DNA of 64,000 bases from Plectrocnemia conspersa (GCA_009617715.1 VTFK01000089.1:558001-622000); one strand, 5' to 3'; positions 35,150-47,090 are shown, counted from the stretch's first letter. Made by a program: numbers and translations. The notes: a model not told the origin generated them from the letters alone.

Positions 35150-35950
35150 TTAGTTGCAAACTCGTTGCGTAACTTACTACCGGGGTAACTAACCCCTTAG
35201 AAAACGCTTTATTAAATTTGGATCGTCTCGGGTTTAATCGACGCCGATCACGTTTTGTTATTGTTTATCCGAAAGCGTACATGTGGTCAGTGAGGGAACG
35301 AGCCGAGATTGGCGAGAGGGCGTCAGAAAACAGTAGAGGGTCAGGGTCTAGGGAAGTAGGGAGTAGTCCCTTTTCGGCATTTTCACTAATGGACCTTAAT
35401 TACGTCGCCGCCCGCGGTGCCATGTAACGATGGTCTTGCTCGACCGAGTGCCAGTGATCAACCACATTTTAAATCATACAAAATAATAAAATCGAACCAT
35501 TTTGCTTTTAAACGAAGGCATTTGAAGCATCACCGTAAATATAGAGAGCCATAATCTCAAAAATATCGAGTATATTTAGAATGAACGCCTGAAAATGGTT
35601 TGCAACGCCTGCTCGATAAGTCCCACCCAGATTATCATGTCTGCCGCCCGTCACCCTAAATCGCCTGAATATACAAAGTCCAAGACCTTAAATACGCGGG
35701 AATTATACTATCAAAGCTCGAACCCTAGATAAACGATAGAATTATACGGCGTGGGCGTGTGTGCGCGTACACTCTGTTTGTTTTTAGCAAAAGAAGAAGA
35801 AAAAATAAGTATTTTTAATTTTATATTTTCACGTGAATGTAATTCATGTATGCGGATGGAATGCTTTTATGTCTGATGCGCGAAAGGCGCGGCCCTTTTG
35901 GGAACGGACCTTCGCGTTATAGGTATAAATTTAATCGTAATTACTGTAAT
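35150..35950. other. GC-richer island
   Basis: CpG-enriched with GAGAGGG- and AGGG-rich patches (35305-35365) and TTAATTACGTCGCCGCCCGC (35397-35416). A 69-codon ORF (35218-35427) has no domain. Candidate regulatory island. Confidence 0.3.
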
Positions 35951-36162
35951 TTTTAAATTTAACTAATAGCCTTCGATAGCTAGGGCATAGGTGTATAACT
36001 TATCAGTGGGAAAAATGACGTGTTCTAGAAATTCGTTTGCATAATTCCGTCGCAAATATGTTAATTAATTAAATAAGGATTTATGATGTTCTTTGTTGTG
36101 TGACATATATGTGGTAGCATTTAAATGGCGTATTTGAAACAAGCTAAAATAGTAAATAATAT

Positions 36163-38085
36163 ATCGACGGTCCTAAGTCTAAATTTGCTCACTCTACTTT
36201 TAAATTGCAAGTGATGAACCTCGACGATAAAACATTGGACGGTTCACAAAATATTGCTGACGGTTTTGCGCAATATTTTCGTTCTGTTTTCGAGGAATAT
36301 TTTTCGCCTTCTGCTCAGTCGCTTCCTTCTTCATGTTCTTGGTCTTCAGTACTGACCATCAGAGAAACTGAGCACTCAGATCTTAAATACGGATTTAATA
36401 AATTAAAGACAGGGCGTTCTTCTGGACCTGATTTAATTCCCGATTTTATTTTGAAGGGTTGCGAAGTAAGTCTCGCTGCTCCTCTAAAATGTATTTATGA
36501 TCTGATTCTCAAAACATTATCATTTCCTGATCTATGGAAATGCACAAAAAGTCACCCTATTCATAAAAGGGGGTGACAAATTATATATAAAGAATTATAG
36601 ACCAGTAGCAGTGTTGTCAGCTCCTGCTAAATTATTTGAAATAATTATTCATAAATATCTTTACAATCACTTTCAGCAAGTTTTATTAGACCAACAGCAC
36701 GGGTTTCGTCCTGCCCGTTCCACTGTTACTAATCTTCTGTCGTTCACCAAAACGGTGACAACTTCTCTCGATGCCGGAATTCAAGTAGACGTCGTGTATA
36801 CAGATTTTGAGAAAACCTTTGACAAAGTTTGTCATACGTTATTATTAAAAAAATTGTCGAACCTCGGTTGCTCAGATAATTTAACTCGGTTATTTTCGAG
36901 TTATTTAAGCAATCGTAGACAGTTTGTAACCTATGGTGGCCGATTGTCAAAGGAATATTTTACCCCTTCGGGGGTTCCTCAAGGATCCAATCTGGGACCT
37001 CTGCTTTTTGTGTTATTTATTAATGACATAAATACAGCAATTAAAAATTCAAGTTTTCTTCTGTACGCAGATGATTTAAAATTATATAAATGCATTTGAT
37101 CTGTTGCGGACTCATTCTCTCTACAAAGTGATTTAGACTCTCTGTGGAAATGGGCTTCCGTTAACCGTCTGCCCTTTAGTGTCGGAAAGTGCCATACTGT
37201 GTCATTTTCTCGATCCCGTTCGCCATCAGCTTATTTCTACCATCTCGGTGGTAACATTTTGACTAGAGAAACTTCCATTAAAGATCTCGGAATCACTTTC
37301 GAGAGCAAATGGAGGTTCTCTACACATACACGACGTCTGTGATAAATCTTCCAAGATGCTCGGCTTTGTTATGAGGAATGCCTTTCACTTTGACGATCCG
37401 TCAGTTATTCGCATCCTCTATGACACCTTAGTTCGTAGCATTCTTGAATCGGGATCTATAATTTGGAATCCCCGAATAGCCAAATATTCCCTTTTAGTGG
37501 AAAAAATTCAAAAAAGGTATTTAAGATACCTTTACAAAAGGACATTTGGTTATTATCCGTACTTATATCCCAGCGCCTTTCTTTTAGGAGCGTTGGGATA
37601 TGATTCGCTGAATTCTCGCAGAAAGCTATATGTCGCTAAGCATTTTTTCAAACTACTAAAAGGTGCTGTCGACAATCCAGCTATTCTCGAGGAATTCCAG
37701 TTTTGGGTTCCGGAACATTTTCGAGAATCACGATCGAGACCTCTTTTGATGGCAGTTAGGGCTAGGACATCCGCACTTGCCGACTCGCCTATAGCTGTGG
37801 CCATACGGCTCCTTAATACAATTGCATTACATATTGACCTGTTTAATGTTAGCTACAAGGAGCTGATCCAGTTTGTCTCATTTAATTTTGATATTTTATA
37901 ATTTTTTGTTATGTTTATTATTTTTAAGTATTGTTCTATTTATGTATATATACGTTTTTTTTTTGGTTTTATAAATTTAAAATTTGTTTTTGACCATCGT
38001 GGCGCATTGGGGTAACCTGTTAGGCCACGATGGTCTTAATTTAATCTAAAAAAATAAAAATAATAAAATAAATAAAGATGACGTT
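36163..38085 (+). mobile_element. 5'-truncated LINE (CR1/Jockey-like), copy 1: RT, C-terminal domain and 3' tail
   Basis: The best-preserved retroelement in the window. It starts inside the ORF2 linker (DGPKSKFAHSTF, about 36166), then RT blocks: LKTGRSSGPDLIPDFILKG (36405-36460), NYRPVAVLSAPAKLFE (36593-36640), QHGFRPARSTVTNLL (36698-36742), TDFEKTFDKVCH (36801-36836), PSGVPQGSNLGPLLFVLFIN (36966-37025) and YADD (37064-37075, catalytic). The C-terminal part includes RARTSALADSPIAVAIRLLN (37760-37820). Defects: frameshift near 36570, in-frame TGA at 37097, a 2-base deletion near 37318. The endonuclease is absent (5' truncation). The 3' UTR ends with a 12-bp hairpin and an A-rich AATAAA-type tail. 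I could not find a convincing target duplication. Clade is uncertain; the hairpin and short-repeat tail favour CR1/L2-like. Confidence 0.9.
37992..38035 (+). repeat. LINE 3'-terminal stem-loop
   Basis: GACCATCGTGGC (37992-38003) pairs perfectly with GCCACGATGGTC (38024-38035) around the loop GCATTGGGGTAACCTGTTAG. It lies just before the A-rich tail and recurs in the copies at 54039-54082, 50556-50591, 22923-22965 (minus) and 13581-13612 (minus). Related LINE clades use a 3' stem-loop as the RT recognition site; that role here is inferred. Confidence 0.85.
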
Positions 38086-38339
38086 ATAATACCAATTTGC
38101 TCCCAATTAATTTTTACATTTACTATTAAAATTTCATGTCTTTAAAATGGCAAGTTTATGTGGAAAAAAATCTGGTTAATCCATTTTTGCTGCAAAATAT
38201 AAAAAGTCCAATCTCAACAGATGTATGGAATCTTAGCTATCCATGTTATACACCCTAGTTTTATTCTAAAAAGCGTTTTTTATTTTTCATGCGTTAATCT
38301 TGATCAGCCTACTTGAATCGACTAAGTTTGTATTTTTTA
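38086..38339. other. AT-rich spacer
   Basis: Nothing recognised. Confidence 0.4.
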
Positions 38340-38880
38340 TTTTACTGTAAAACCTTATTCACCGTGCACGTAATAGACGCCCACAATTAATTAGAACAAT
38401 TCAAGTTTTAATTCGTGCTTTACGACCGTATTACAGTCGAATAAAACCGACGCACCCCGATAATCCTCCGCCATGGGCAATGTGTTAAGTTGTCGAAGGG
38501 ACACGGATGGCTATCGCCGTGTTTAGCTTTATCGAGGGTAGGGTTATGCGGTTCGTTTACGGTACTTAACTCCCGACTTGATAATCGTTTCGGAGCAGAA
38601 ATTACTTTTTCGGCCCGCCGCCGTCGAAAAAAGGTCCTCGGTAACTGCCACAACTTTTCCGGGAATTTCTTAGTAATGTCTTTGCGCCAAATTAACAACG
38701 ACTCAAAAAAGGAGCAAAATACAGTTTTCGGTGGTAGAATTTCCCGCAGGAATTGCAAACGGAGACCCGGTGCACTTTGTAATTTCAATTTCAATCAGTT
38801 TGAGAGTATTGACCCGATTTCCAATAACCGTACGATTAACGTGCTTTGAACCATCTGACTACATTACTGACCGTTCAAGT
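38340..38880. other. GC-rich island
   Basis: CpG-rich; ORFs of 124 codons (minus, 38420-38794) and 119 codons (plus, 38490-38849) overlap head to head, which suggests lack of stops from composition. Neither shows a domain. Candidate regulatory island. Confidence 0.3.
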
Positions 38881-39369
38881 ACGTCAATCAACGAGTACAA
38901 ATATAGTTAGACCATATTATGTAAACTGCTATGTGGACATTTGAGCCCAATTGAGATGGATTTATTACTTTGGTGGAATAAATATTTTATTTTTTTATAA
39001 TATAGTAATGCAAGAAATGCATAAGTATTAAATGACTAATAAAATGTAAAAGTAAGATATTGTGCAAAAATATTAAAAGTCATAAATATTAGATAAAGAG
39101 AGAGAGAATAATTTTCAAATTGCTGTTGTATATGATTAGCTTTCCCCCATCGTTGTGATATTTAGACGTTTTTCCGTAGTTTGATAGGAGTATGACTCAC
39201 TGGTTATTGTGAAACTGATCCTGATTACTGAGCAAGGTCGCTTGCTCGCACATGGGATAGAAGAAAAATAAATTTAGAGTACTACACTATTGCCTGTATA
39301 GTTAATTTTGATATGTATACACAAAATATTTGTTTATATATTAATTTGGGAAATAAAATAGAGGAAGCG
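38881..39369. other. AT-rich spacer
   Basis: Contains AGAGAGAGAGA near 39097. Nothing else recognised. Confidence 0.4.
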
Positions 39370-39800
39370 GTGCCTTCACATTTTATATGGACACACCGTC
39401 ACTGATATGTAGGTATACACATTGTAAGTACACGCCATGTATTGACTTTGCACATATATCTTCTTCTTCGCAAGGTCAATAATTTTCCATTTTGCTCTAG
39501 GTGTACTCGCTCTCCGTTTGAATGTCGGGAAAGCTGGAAAACGGGCACATAGCCCCGGGGAGGTCGGTTTGTTTACAATGCCTCGCCGTCTCCATACCAA
39601 TCACCGCACCGATACAGTATTAATACCGCTTTCTGGTTACTTTGCCTAGCGCATCTGCCTACATACTTTAGGATGCTCGATTTTTGGGTTGGTGTTTGTG
39701 TGTAATACTTGTATAAAGAGACTGAACCGAAAGAAAATAATGCAAAACGGCAATGTTGTCGAATGGCAAACATAATGTGGGTCAAAGCGACCACATGCAT
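39370..39800. other. Island of mixed composition
   Basis: Two overlapping minus-strand ORFs of 74 and 75 codons (39376-39600, 39573-39800). No family recognised. GGGCACATAGCCCCGGGGAG (39542-39561) is locally GC-rich. Possibly regulatory. Confidence 0.25.
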
Positions 39801-40271
39801 AGAAATTGCGTTCTATTTATTCAATTGTGATTCTTTGATCGATAGCAAATGATATTCACTGAAATAAAATATTTATACATTGAGATGTCTTTGCTTTACT
39901 TATGTTTTATTTGTATTATTTGTCGAAGGTCTAACTTTATCCTACGTATCTACATTTTTAATCTTTGTGCTCCTAATTTCACACTACATAATATCGTTAA
40001 TATGTTCAATATGTTTCACATTAAAAACCTTAACGGTCCTAAACTCGGCATATTAATGGCCGGGTCATAAAATCAACATTTATTAAATTTTTTGTTTATT
40101 GTTTTACATATTTACAAATTTAGATATATATTTTTAGCGCAATCAGTTTAAAAGCTACACTACACAAACGGTCCTTTCACCGCGAAAATGCCGCTCCCAA
40201 GCAAATGCCGCCCGGAACTTTCCGATCCCCTTAGCTTCGCAACTGTCTCTTGGTAATTCCTCCCTATGCGT
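39801..40271. other. Spacer
   Basis: AT-rich to 40140; 40150-40270 is GC-richer and unassigned. Confidence 0.35.
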
Positions 40272-40288
40272 ATAGATACGATGTGGAA
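40272..40288. repeat. Target-site duplication, left copy
   Basis: ATAGATACGATGTGGAA, identical to 40969-40985. The bases on either side differ, so the duplication is exactly 17 bp. Confidence 0.8.
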
Positions 40289-40968
40289 GGTTGGCCCACG
40301 CCCCCTTCCACGGTCGCATCAGGCTCGTGGAGTTTTTGGCCCATGAGCGACGGATGTACCTAAGCCTATTTTCGCGCCTGCCCGCATTAGACCAGGCTCT
40401 CCTTCCTAGGTCGTCATGAGAACGACCTGGACGGGTAGACCGTCGCGGTTTATTACCGATGGTCTCCGGTATCGCTATCCTTTTTTGGAGACGGAGGTTG
40501 ATTGGGGAAGTGGGGAGGGAAGGTATATGGCAGTCAGCCCGCGTACCTGAGGTCTCTACGGAGATAAATGATTCTACGCATCCTGGAAAGAAAAATATTT
40601 ATTTCATCAACTCATCCTTTATGCTTGTTTTTTTTTTTTTTTATTTATTTTGTGGCATCCTCTCCGAAGAGAGGAGAGAGCTCGCGGGTGGCCCTTAAGG
40701 CTAATAAAGTGGTCCTATTGAGGACGAACGTCTGTGCGAGCGCCATATGCGGCGCAGTATCTCTCAAACGCCAGAAGATTTTCCTTCGTGGCCACGAGAT
40801 GTCTGTGCTGTGGAGGGCCATCGCCCTCGGTTTCGAGCTTGGAGTGTAGGACTGCTCTCTCCTAGTCCATCATTGGGCAGTCCCATAGTATGTGTTCGGA
40901 CGTCTGTAGTTCGTGGCCGCAGGGGCAGTCGGAGCGGTCTCTTAAACAAAAACGTTCATGATAGGCCC
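40289..40968 (-). mobile_element. 5'-truncated R1-like LINE 3' end, 17-bp target duplication
   Basis: Minus strand starts at 40968 inside the ORF and reads GPYHERFCLRDRSDCPCG, continuing through the zinc-knuckle motif CPCGHELQTSEHILWDC (40927-40877; C-x-C-x8-H-x4-C). It then passes a stop and LLAFERYCAAYGARTDVRPQ (40780-40720), typical of the C-terminal end of R1/Jockey-type ORF2 proteins. About 400 bp of GC-rich 3' UTR follow. Flanks are ATAGATACGATGTGGAA at 40272-40288 and 40969-40985, an exact 17-bp duplication. The RT itself is lost by 5' truncation. An internal T15 run (about 40629-40643) looks like an A-tract in the UTR. The exact duplication suggests a fairly recent insertion. Confidence 0.8.
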
Positions 40969-41059
40969 ATAGATACGATGTGGAAATAATTTTTCTAATT
41001 TCTAAAAGTCTTTGAGAGTAATATTTGTTCCTTCAGTGGCTGAATTGGTGATTTGGTGT

Positions 41060-41410
41060 AAAGCTTTTTAAGTGCAACGTTGAATCTTTTGCGTGAAAAG
41101 TTCCCATGTCGTATTATTTCACGTTTTGGTGACGTCAATTGGCCGCATTGAGCATGCGATGTAACGCCGTTGGATTTTTTGTAGGGTTACGCTAAGAATC
41201 ATGTCTACGCAGACAAACTTGAAACGTTTAAGCACATAAAAACCAACATCCGCCAAGTTAAAGCCGAGATACCGCCCGAAATGTACCAAAAAGTCATCGA
41301 AAAGATCGATTGTTGTAAAAGGTTCAGAGGTGGCTATTTAACTAATATTGATTTATTTTTCATAAGTAATGAAATACATCAATCATTCGATTAATAAAAA
41401 AATCCGAATT
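41060..41410 (+). pseudogene. Mariner/Tc3-like element, copy 2, 3' part
   Basis: Aligns with the 3' third of the copy at 6110-7168: GCGTGAAAAGTTCCCA, CGTTTTGGTGACGTCAATTG, GGTTACGCTAAGAATCATGT, then KTNIRQVKAEIPPEMYQKVI (41245-41305). The third catalytic motif 'DLTPLDY/FFLWGY' is decayed here (RYVTPLDFL-stop-GY). The end carries CCGAATTAAATTTGTATTTT, matching the outer end of copy 1. The 5' two thirds are missing. Confidence 0.75.
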
Positions 41411-41584
41411 AAATTTGTATTTTTTTTTAAGAAAAATGTGCGCAATGCTTTATTCGCCTGTATGGTTGCCAAATATTGCAACTAACTTATTTTTAATACA
41501 ACATATCCAATAGTGTTTTAGATACCTGAACATAATAGCATATAAATATTATCTATTTTTATTTTTCACAAAATGTCTACAAGG

Positions 41585-41830
41585 TACACTGGGATATGAT
41601 TTCCTCGAGTCGCGTCGACGATTGTACTTGAGAAAACACTTATTTATAGGGAATTTAATCCGGATAGTATGTAGGGAATATATTCAATCCGGATATTTTA
41701 GAAGAGCTTTGTTTTTGTGTGCCACCTAATTGCCAGTGCTTGCGTATTGCTTAAAGTTCCGCATGCAAGAACAAGAGTATACGACTTTTTAAATATCTGT
41801 CACATAGAATTGCTTTGTAGGCGCATTATG
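41585..41830 (+). pseudogene. Diverged LINE C-terminal fragment
   Basis: LQGTLGYDFLESRRRLYLRK (41577-41636) corresponds to LLGALGYDSLNSRRKLYVAK of the main LINE; then NPDILEEL (41690-41713) and, after a frame change, VPHARTRVYDFLN (41755-41795) for the RARTSALADSPI region. It is a sister subfamily, strongly mutated. Confidence 0.6.
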
Positions 41831-42049
41831 GTATAGCTATTAATTTATATATTATAATAAATTTATTATTATAAATATAATATATGCCCTGCATACAAGT
41901 TTAAATATATAAATACTATCATCTACGCGGAGTGTTACGTCATCTATTCGTACGTTTAATTTACGTTGTTTGTTTTAAATAACGCAGTCATACAACGATT
42001 TTCATTCATACATAGGCCCACGCGGCTTATTACTACACGCAACGTAGAA
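41831..42049. other. Spacer
   Basis: Nothing recognised. Confidence 0.35.
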
Positions 42050-42500
42050 ACACATACGTATAAGAAACCGCACTTTGGTACATGCGCAACGCAAGTCCAA
42101 TGAATATAACACTAAATTTGAGATCGGCCCTTCAAGGCAAACCCCCGGCGGAGTTTAGGGCCGAATGCAAACAGAGCTCGAAAGCTTTTACATTACTTAA
42201 TTAAGGCTATGTCCAAACTTGCTCCGCTAATTGTCCCCGTCACCGTGACGGCATAACAACGTCTATTTTGATGGAATGTCACGCGCCATATTTATCGGGG
42301 AGTAGGCCATCGCGGGCCAGGGCCGCGCTGAGCTAGGCCGGTGGGGCGCCGCGCCCTAGGCGGCTCGCGTCCTTTGATTACGTTTCAAATTAAACATTTT
42401 TAATGCCGAAACGTTTCACAACCGTGCGCTGGAATACTTTTTTGTATTCGCTATGTTTTCAATTCATTACTGCTCGGACGGACAATGGCCTCAGGCCGGT
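42050..42500. other. GC-rich island
   Basis: CpG-rich, peaking at 42300-42370 (GGGCCAGGGCCGCGCTGAGC). CGCCATATTTATCGGGGAG near 42282 contains a TTTAT core. No ORF. Candidate regulatory island. Confidence 0.3.
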
Positions 42501-42934
42501 GTTTTTGCGATGAAAAAATGCATTACCAAAAATGATTCGGGGTGTTGTTTTTTTGCGGTGGACTTATTGTTTTAAGATTTTGTCGTTTTTAAAACAGGTT
42601 AAAATTGTCTAATTAGAAAACGTTATCTTGCTGAATTTACAATACCCTATAAATCACGGGTAAACATAATCTTGAAAATTTCGGGATTGATTTTTGTCAA
42701 GAATAATCAAGTTTCTCTTGGTAAAAAAATGTAAATGCTCGATACTTGTATCAAATTACTGAAATGTTCATTAAAAAGCATAGTATTTAATTTGGTAATA
42801 ATATAATATATTTTGTATTGTAACGCGTTGAAAAACTTCGCATTAACTTACGAAATTCACCGCGCCTTTACATGAGGATTCCAACATTTATTTGGAATCT
42901 TACTCTAAAAAAAATAATCATGATCAAGCCTTTT
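42501..42934. other. AT-rich spacer
   Basis: Nothing recognised. Confidence 0.4.
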
Positions 42935-43380
42935 CGTATTTTTTTTCTTCTTCAAAGTGAGCGAAGGAACAAATCTTACCGTAAGAGACTTTTGGAATTA
43001 TCATTTCCACATCGTGAGCTGCATTAAGGTTATCGATAAAGCATGTGTTAGGGTAACCATGAAAATCCTTAATTCTGGTTGGATAAAACTTTTGCCTAAT
43101 TGCTTCGACAGGCTTGCTCATAAATGGAAGCATCCAATTGTCGATGAAATTGTATCATTGTTTTTCGTACGCGTAAAACAGCATGAGACTACAGAAGTGA
43201 TCTCGGCTGAGGTGGAGCACAAAGAGGCTGAGAAACCCCTCACTTTAAATGAGATTAGGGCTATCTGAAAAATGTTGAAACTGGTGAATCTTGTCAATGA
43301 TAATGTAATGTCACATTTTTACCAAAACCTAAAAAGAAGGCAAAAGCAAGTGTCATTAGATAAGTTCCTAGTTAATCCTT
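42935..43380 (+). pseudogene. Tigger-type transposase C-terminal remnant
   Basis: The 103-codon frame 42957-43268 reads SEGTNLTVRDFWNYHFHIVS, CIKVIDKACVRVTMKILNSG and WIKLLPNCF, the region after the last catalytic residue in Tigger1-like enzymes ('..FW....I...IK.I..AW..V...TLN.AWKKLWP'). After a stop, NDNVMSHFYQNLKRRQKQVS and LDKFLVN (about 43296-43373) give the C-terminus. NKPLT/EKPLT and NDN-MSHF are shared with the copy at 25408-26300, so both belong to one family, different from the 1-kb derivative at 33269. No TIR seen here. Confidence 0.75.
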
Positions 43381-43939
43381 TCCTTGGTGGAGTCTTAGTC
43401 TGTCTCTGTATGTCATGTATTTGTTTGTTAAGGTGGTTATGTAATACGTAATTAGAAACATACCAGAGAGCATCGACTATCATTCGTAAAACCGTGTTTT
43501 GAAATATATGGATAATGGCGATGGTGGTGTTGTTCGAGAAAAATATATTTCTTGTGTGTGTTGCAATAGACCGTTGGCGTTCCATGTTGCAATATGTAGT
43601 AAGACATTTTTTTAATTTTAAAACAACTACTGTTTGTATGTTTCTGCATAGTAATCATTTGTTACATTAGCTCTTCTATTGATTTTTTTATTTCAGATAA
43701 GTCATTGTTTTCTTATGACATTTTGATCAGTGAGAAATCACTCAATTTAATATATCGCTGATATCCGGTACTCCAGAATTGTCAAATTGCAATCTATGTG
43801 ATATTTGCCTAGTTACAGCCCTAGATTAGTTTTATCCTTCTAATTTTAAGTTTATCTTACATTTGATTCCTATAAGCACTACGAAATAAACTTACTGCAT
43901 AAACCTGAATTAATACGCAGCTAAAAAGTAACGTGACTC
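43381..43939. other. Spacer
   Basis: AT-rich. Minus-strand ORFs at 43319-43585 and 43452-43658 overlap and have no domain. Confidence 0.4.
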
Positions 43940-44400
43940 ACACGTCGAACGTGCACAAAATCAATTAAATTAGAACACACCAGTATCGATCGTCGATAAA
44001 TATTTGTAGAGAGTGACCGACAAAACGAACACAGTCAAAGGTGGGGCGGCGATTGCCAGAAGGACCCGGCTCGTTTGTTTCCATTAGCAATATTATGTTA
44101 ACGGAAGCTAGCAAAGCGCGGCAAATTTGTGTATAATATAATAATTTATTCGCGGGGCTGAGTTTTAGGGTCGGGGTTGTTTGGGAAATTCGACGGCATT
44201 TAGCGAGCTTCTCGCCCCGTTGAGCACACCGACGGGCTGGTTACATTCGAAACTAGTGTTCGCCAAAAGGAACGGAAACGCTACTGTGCGGTTTAATTCG
44301 AACGCATTCGCAAACAACATTAAACACCACTTTACAAACGCTCAATTCATATATCTATTATTACGTACAATTTAACTTTCATTGCGTTGAGAACAACGTC
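43940..44400. other. GC-richer island
   Basis: CpG-rich, with CAGTATCGATCGTCGATAAA (43981-44000). The 64-codon ORF 44181-44375 has no domain. Candidate regulatory island. Confidence 0.3.
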
Positions 44401-46013
44401 ATGTATAGGATGATTCAATAAAAGTTTTTTAATTTAATTTTTAAATGAAGCATTATTAAATGTTTTTACTTTTACTAAAAACACAAACGGAAAATATTGT
44501 TATAATGTAAGTAAAAATAAAAGTAATATTATTAATTTATAAAATGGACGCTACCGCCCTTCTATGAGCGTTGGAAGGTTTTAGGGTCTATGGGAAACTC
44601 GGGTCAGTAAGTAAGTGGGGAGTATTGAGGAGCAAGAGTGGGCAATATAAATATGCTAAAAAAGTCCAAATATCAACTGCATATCGTTTTTTATATAATT
44701 TGAATACCTACAATAATTAAATGTATCTTAACTTAAAATAAAAGAGTCTTTCTTAGATGACATTGGATAACTTTTACTGCCTAAATTCAGAAACTTATAC
44801 CATTTGTGTTCTTAAATGCCAATTAACAGAAGCACGACAATACGAAATTTTTCGGCTTAATTGACCATGTTTATATTGTATATTAAGAGTTTTACATATG
44901 AGTAGTGTTTGACAGAAATTATAATTCTTTAATAATATTTATTCTAAATAAAACTTTATTTTAGATCACCCTATAAGCGTTTTATGTACGAGATAACATT
45001 ACGTATAAAAGCGTTTTAACGTCAATTATCGCGTGTTTTCGTTTACAATTTACATGCATATTTTATGCATTAGATTCTGTTCTTTATCATTTTTCTCTGT
45101 TTCTTAATAATTAAATTTTAAAAGGAAATATGTAAGAATTTTATATCAGTTGCTACTTATTAATAACTGTTAAAGTTTATCTATTATTCATTATATACTT
45201 TGAACCATATTTTTACTTTGATGTTTATTTAATTGTTAATTTCAGAATTCACATTGAATTTTTTTTAATTCTTGGTACCTACACATAAAATATGCTGTTC
45301 TAAAATATACTCAGTGCTAATGTGGGCTTTCTTTTTTTAGCGATATTTATACAATTATCTAAAAATAATCAAATCTTTTATTTATTGAATAAAAACTTCT
45401 TCGAGCATCAAAAACTTAGTTATTTTCTCTGTAATTTATGGTTGAGAAAATTGAGTTGTGATTTGATTATGAAATATAATTTTTGCAATCACTGATCTTC
45501 TGTCAATTCTGAATATTAAAGATAATATTTTTCGTGTAATATTTTAATTTTGTTAAGGCAAGAAGCAAAACGCTTTGAAGCCAACACATTATTGTAAAGA
45601 AAAAGGTCTTGGTATTCGCTATCCATAATATTTCACCTAGAGTCTTGAAATTGCAGATCGTGGAGCACTCTTGTCACAATTCTGTTGCTAATCTTAATCA
45701 TCAATTCCATAACTTTTACAACTTCTAAAAATATCCCCCTAAAAATGTTATATATCTGCTTAGTTTTTTAAATCCCAAAAAAGTTCTTCAGAAGCATTCT
45801 CCCAAAGTTCTTCAGAAGATTTTTTGCTTCTATATTAAAGGGCGCAACAAATATTATTTTTAATTTTTAGTACAAAAATATAACTTTCATTACTCATATA
45901 TATTCATATAATAGATTAAAAATTGGAGGTCATCGCAAAAACGGAGTATAAGTTTTAAATATGCACAACAAAATTAAAATACATATTGTACATGTATAAT
46001 ATAAATATATACA
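44401..46013. other. AT-rich spacer
   Basis: AAAGTTCTTCAGAAG is duplicated at about 45780 and 45805, a small local duplication. Nothing else recognised. Confidence 0.4.
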
Positions 46014-47090
46014 CAGGCTTAGACATAATAATGCGGCACCCAAATAAACGTGTTATATCATAAAAAATCGTGAAAATATAAATTAAAAAACCGATTAAGG
46101 TTATTTAAAGTTTTGATTTTAAGAATATTTGTTATATTTAGTAAACCCACCCGTAGTTTTAATTTCAGCTGCAACCCTTTATGACATACTATCAACTAAT
46201 AACTTGCAGGAGGATGGAGACAATTTTCTTCATTCCGTCTGCAATTTTTCTCAATTTTAGATTTGCAATTGTGTTAGGCAACATTTCCTTTTAATTTTGC
46301 CCACAAATTGTGTTAGGCCATTCTAAAAGCGTCAAACACTTTGACCCAAACCAACCCCTGCTTTTTAAGAAAATATAGCACGGTGGGTTTTTCTGCTGGA
46401 ATCGGGTGACAACGTGGTCTCTTCTTAGTAATATTTTTCAGTAAGAATCCATTAAAATGATTCCAACATTGAAATATAAATGTCACTAGTTATACAGGAC
46501 TCTTGATGCCATGCAACACCAGACTATAATGCTTCCGCCACTATATTTTTTAGGAATATATGGCACTCTTCGAGGTGGATCTTTAACAAAAAAAATGTTG
46601 CTAGGAATTTTAAAAAATTAATGTTTTGGAAATTTCTTTTTAATAAAGTTTTTTAGTTTAAAATTCCATTAAAATGATTCCAACATTGAAATATAAATGT
46701 CACTAGTTATACAGGACTCTTCTGATGCCATGCAACTCCAGAGTATAACGCTTCCGCCACTATATTTGCCTTTAGGTACTACTTATTTTTACCGTCCGCG
46801 AAAAAATGGATGGCCCTCCGCTTGCAGAGACTTCAGCAGCCAGCTTTGAAGACATTTTTAGATGATTTTTAAGTGACTCGCGATCCAACAATCGATCTTC
46901 TTGGGCAGTTGTCTTTCGTTTTCTTTCAGTTCTTGGCTTTGATTTGTAAGAACCACATTCGTTGAATCGTTTCAAAACATTTTAGATTAGCGTGTCGTGA
47001 ACAATTAATTTTTGCTTTATATTCCACTGTATCTGGAACCATTTTCTGTACGTTTAATTAAAAATGTTTTTCATATTCGGTAGTAAAGCG
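46014..47090 (-). pseudogene. Tc1-like transposon, copy 2, with internal duplication
   Basis: Left end CAGGCTTAGACATAATAATG matches copy 1 at 28652. On the minus strand the N-terminal ORF (46975-46772) reads MKRFNECGSYKSKPRTERKR, KTTAQEDRLLDRESLKNHLK and MSSKLAAEVSASGGPS, the paired-like HTH region of Tc1 enzymes. Then GSIILWSCMASEESC (46760-46715; usual 'GSIMVWGCMA', ahead of the second catalytic Asp). The segment 46448-46548 is repeated at 46665-46767, so this part occurs twice. The C-terminal end (about 46150-46330) is decayed. The right TIR is not identified. Confidence 0.75.
46448..46767. repeat. ~100-bp direct duplication inside the Tc1-like copy
   Basis: TCCATTAAAATGATTCCAAC begins both units (46448-46548 and 46665-46767). 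They differ at a few bases (ACACC/ACTCC, and a 2-base indel after ACTCT). Unit separation is 217 bp, with unique sequence in between. Confidence 0.8.

Noticed and set aside
38420..38849. 124- and 119-codon opposite-strand ORFs as genes
   Set aside because: They overlap almost completely on opposite strands, typical of GC-rich noncoding DNA.
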